From NCBI RefSeq assembly GCF_947648125.1, contig NZ_CANSMR010000006.1:248001-312000 (forward strand): a stretch of 64,000 bases of DNA. Direction: 5' to 3'. The stretch comes from an uncultured Bradyrhizobium sp. Its GTDB lineage: Bacteria > Pseudomonadota > Alphaproteobacteria > Rhizobiales > Xanthobacteraceae. The translations under genes and the position numbers were made by a program. Under the pieces are notes generated by a model. It worked only from the letters and a program-made list of their open reading frames with translations. It made no database searches and was not told the origin of the DNA. Of this stretch, positions 61,784 through 64,000 are shown piece after piece (the first letter of the stretch is position 1; each line of letters starts with the position of its first letter).

Positions 61784-63007
61784 ATGAAGTATCTTTCGCA
61801 AATTGCCGCAATGGCTTTGCTGGCCGCTTGCGCCAGTTCGCCCGCGTCGGCGGACGCTGCGCGCTCCCTCAAGATCGGCGTGCTCAACGACGCGTCCGGC
61901 CCTTACTCGGACAATGCCGGCGAAGGTTCGGTGACGGCGGCCAAAATGGCCGCCGAGGATTTCATGCGGCTTCATCCCGACTTCAAGGTCGAGATCGTCT
62001 CGGCCGATCACCAGAACAAGGCGGATGTCGGCGCCGCAATTGCGCGCCGCTGGATCGACCAGGAGAAGGTCGATGCGGTCGCCGACGTGCCGAACTGGGC
62101 TGTCGGGCTCGCCGTCAACGAGGTCGTGCGTGGCAGCAAGGCCGCGCTGATCGCATCGAGCGCGGCGTCCTCTGACCTGACCGGGAAATACTGTTCGCCC
62201 AACACGATCCAATGGACGTTCGACACCTGGGCAGCCTCGCACACGATCGGCACCTATCTAGTGCGTCACGGCGGCAAGAAATGGTACTTCATCGCGACCG
62301 ACAATGCGCTCGGCAAGTCGATGGTGCGCGACGGCACGGCGGTGATCGGCGCCGGCGGCGGCACCGTTTTCGGGTCGGTCAATGTGCCGATCAACAATGC
62401 GGACTATGCCTCATTCATCCTGCAAGCCGAGGGCTCCGGCGCTGATGTGATCGCGTTCGCGACCGCCGGCGGCGACACGGTCAGCCTGATCAAGCAATCC
62501 GCCGAGTTCGGGCTGAAGCAGAGCGGGCGCACCTTCGCGGCGCTGTTGACCACCACCAACGATGTCGAGTCGAGCGGACTTGCGGTCGGGGAGGGGCTGA
62601 TCATCACCCAGCCGTTCTACTGGGACCTCAACGATGCCAGCCGTGCCTGGTCGGCCAAATTCAGCGCGCGTCAGCACGGCCAATCGCCGACCGCGTTCCA
62701 CGCCGGCGTCTACTCCTCCGTGCTTGCCTATCTCAACGCGGCGTTGGCGGCAGGAATCAATGACGCGCCGGCCGTGATCCGGAAGTTGAAGGAGAAGCCG
62801 ATCGACGACGCCTTGTTCGGGCCGGTCGTGGTGCGCGCGGACGGCCGCGCCATTCACAACATGTACATCTTCAAAGTGAAGAGCCCGAACGCGTCGAAGA
62901 GCAAGTGGGACCTGCTGGAGCAGGTCGGCGTGCTGTCCGGGCCGGAGGCGTTTCGGCCGCTCGACCAGGGCGGTTGCTCGCTCGCCGAGCCGCCGAAGAG
63001 CAATTGA
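61784..63007 (+). CDS. ABC transporter substrate-binding protein with possible lipobox
   Basis: 407 residues after GGAAAG. The N-terminus MKYLSQIAAMALLAACASSP contains LLAAC, which fits a lipobox (cleavage before C16); an ordinary signal peptidase site (ASA, near residue 24) is also possible. The mature protein is Peripla_BP_6: LKIGVLNDASGPYSDNAGEG, VSADHQNKADVGAAIARRW, KWYFIATDNALGKSMVRDG and EGLIITQPFYWDLNDASRAW, a pattern common in aromatic-acid binding proteins of this group. It follows the oxygenase and reductase genes directly, so it probably binds their substrate. No permease genes are in view. Confidence 0.87.
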   Translation: MKYLSQIAAMALLAACASSPASADAARSLKIGVLNDASGPYSDNAGEGSVTAAKMAAEDFMRLHPDFKVEIVSADHQNKADVGAAIARRWIDQEKVDAVADVPNWAVGLAVNEVVRGSKAALIASSAASSDLTGKYCSPNTIQWTFDTWAASHTIGTYLVRHGGKKWYFIATDNALGKSMVRDGTAVIGAGGGTVFGSVNVPINNADYASFILQAEGSGADVIAFATAGGDTVSLIKQSAEFGLKQSGRTFAALLTTTNDVESSGLAVGEGLIITQPFYWDLNDASRAWSAKFSARQHGQSPTAFHAGVYSSVLAYLNAALAAGINDAPAVIRKLKEKPIDDALFGPVVVRADGRAIHNMYIFKVKSPNASKSKWDLLEQVGVLSGPEAFRPLDQGGCSLAEPPKSN

Positions 63008-63060
63008 CGACGAGTGCCGAGACCCTCGGATCAACACTTCTCAAACTGACGGACGTCCAG

Positions 63061-64000
63061 ATGCTGGATCAGCTTGAAGCCGACTTCCCCGAGCACACGC
63101 CGCGCCCTGTCGATGCGCCAAGGGCGCTCGAGGGGGTCCGTGTGATCGATTTCTCGCATTTCATCGCGGGACCGTTTGCGACCATGATCCTCGCCGACAT
63201 GGGCGCCGAGGTGATCAAGGTCGAAGCGCCCGGCCGCGGTGACGATTTGCGCCGCTATCCCCCGGTGCATCCCGATCTCAGGCACGGTGCGCCGTTCCTC
63301 TGGACCAACCGCAACAAGCGCAGCGTCGCCCTCGATCTCAAATCGCCCGAGGGCCTGAAGGTCGCGCGCGAGCTGATCGCAACGGCGGACGTCCTTGTCG
63401 AGAATTTTTCGGCGAGCGTGATGGCCCGGCTGGGGCTCGATTATGAGAGCTGCCGCAAGATCAAGCCCGAAATCATCTATTGCTCGGTGTCGGCCTATGG
63501 CCGCGACGGAGCGTTTTCGGACCGGCTCGGCTTCGATCCGATCGCGCAGGTCGAGAGCGGTTTTGTGTCCATGAACGGCTATGCCGACCGCGAGGGTGTG
63601 CGCGCATTGTCGCCGGTGATGGATATCAGCACCGCGATGATGGCCAGCAATGCGATCCTTGGCGCGTTGTTCGCACGCGAACGGAGCGGGCAGGGCCAGG
63701 CCATCGAGGTGTCGTTGTTCGAGAATGCCGTCCTGATGACCGGCTATGCGACCATGCAGTCGCTTTTCAACAATGCCGATCCGAAGCGAAGCGGCAACAC
63801 CAGTCCGGATACGTGTCCGTCGGGTGTGTTTCAGGCCAGCGATTGCGCCTTCTATATCAATTGCGGCAACGACAAGATCTTTCAGCGCCTGATGGCGCAG
63901 GTTCTCGAACGCGAGGATCTCGCGGCGGCCGAGATCTACGCAACTGGCCCCGACCGAATCCGTCAGCGCGGGGAGCTGTTTGCGATTCTCGGCGATGCCT
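63061..64000 (+). CDS. CaiB/BaiF-type CoA-transferase, cut by the window end
   Basis: At least 313 residues; the frame is open to the right edge. The start is given at ATG 63061; a TTG at 63004, overlapping the binding-protein TGA as TTGA with GAAGAG before it, is in frame and may be the true start. Class III CoA-transferase blocks: RALEGVRVIDFSHFIAGPFATMILADMGAEVIKVEAPGRGDD, TNRNKRSVALDLKSPEG, LVENFSASVMARLGLDY, IKPEIIYCSVSAYGRDG and GQAIEVSLFENAVLMTGY. It is a second, only moderately similar relative of the gene at 57227-58420, in the same catabolic cluster. Confidence 0.88.
   Translation, partial: MLDQLEADFPEHTPRPVDAPRALEGVRVIDFSHFIAGPFATMILADMGAEVIKVEAPGRGDDLRRYPPVHPDLRHGAPFLWTNRNKRSVALDLKSPEGLKVARELIATADVLVENFSASVMARLGLDYESCRKIKPEIIYCSVSAYGRDGAFSDRLGFDPIAQVESGFVSMNGYADREGVRALSPVMDISTAMMASNAILGALFARERSGQGQAIEVSLFENAVLMTGYATMQSLFNNADPKRSGNTSPDTCPSGVFQASDCAFYINCGNDKIFQRLMAQVLEREDLAAAEIYATGPDRIRQRGELFAILGDA

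Noticed and set aside
59434-61887. 817-codon minus-strand frame across the Rieske oxygenase and reductase
   Set aside because: It is a shadow of two well-supported plus-strand enzymes with intact cofactor motifs.
1-64000. Prophage, insertion sequence, integron, CRISPR or tRNA features
   Set aside because: No transposase, integrase, terminal repeat pair with a mobile gene, regular direct-repeat array or cloverleaf was recognised. The repeats seen are short dispersed intergenic palindromes.

Overview
The window is GC-rich (third codon positions almost always G or C), densely packed alphaproteobacterial chromosome. Its gene content and dispersed palindromic repeats (around 1-122, 3280-3364, 39415-39463 and 41216-41306) resemble Bradyrhizobium or a close Nitrobacteraceae relative; this is inferred from sequence style, not from a search. 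No rRNA, tRNA, CRISPR array, transposase or integrase was seen.

Layout. (1) 0.2-4.5 kb: a periplasmic binding protein divergent from a Baeyer-Villiger-type flavin monooxygenase, with a LacI regulator downstream and two LacI-type palindromes. (2) 4.6-25.4 kb: an almost complete aerobic cobalamin locus. The minus-strand operon cobU-bluB-unknown-cbtB-cbtA faces cbiB-cobD; cobO-cobQ runs on the minus strand; and a cobalamin riboswitch precedes DUF1636-cobW-cobN-cobG-cobH-cobI-cobJ-(cobK inverted)-cobL-cobE-cobM-cobB-cobA-cobF. Most joints are ATGA-type overlaps. The CobS/CobT chelatase subunits, cobalamin synthase and the dimethylbenzimidazole phosphoribosyltransferase are not in the window. (3) 25.4-30 kb: a small zinc ribbon, an oxidant-response module (AhpD-like and DUF417/RclC-like proteins divergent from an RclR-like AraC regulator with conserved cysteines), a peroxiredoxin and a LysR regulator. 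(4) 30-41.2 kb: a short-chain amide/urea system. A 1122-residue protein fuses an NCS1-type permease, a Cys-rich module, a histidine kinase and a receiver. It is followed by a LuxR-type response regulator and lies divergent from a urea/amide-type ABC transporter (SBP, two permeases, two ATPases), formamidase FmdA and zinc ribbon FmdB. (5) 41.3-50.7 kb: a nitrate/taurine-type ABC transporter and histidine utilisation genes hutF-hutC divergent from hutI-hutH-hutU, with a perfect 20-bp palindrome between them. (6) 50.7-64 kb: a catabolic cluster: acyl-CoA dehydrogenase with an orphan binding protein, GntR regulator, enoyl-CoA hydratase, a tandem-fused acyl-CoA dehydrogenase, two CaiB-type CoA-transferases, a MarR regulator, a HicB-like small protein, a Rieske oxygenase with its reductase, and another orphan binding protein. 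It looks built to import, hydroxylate, CoA-activate and beta-oxidise an unidentified aromatic or cyclic acid.

The most interesting object is the permease-kinase fusion with its dedicated regulator and amide transporter/amidase genes: a transporter-like sensor apparently reading amide or urea availability. Second are the RclR-like oxidant module, the inverted cobK start-overlapping cobL, and the HicB-like protein inside an oxygenase operon.
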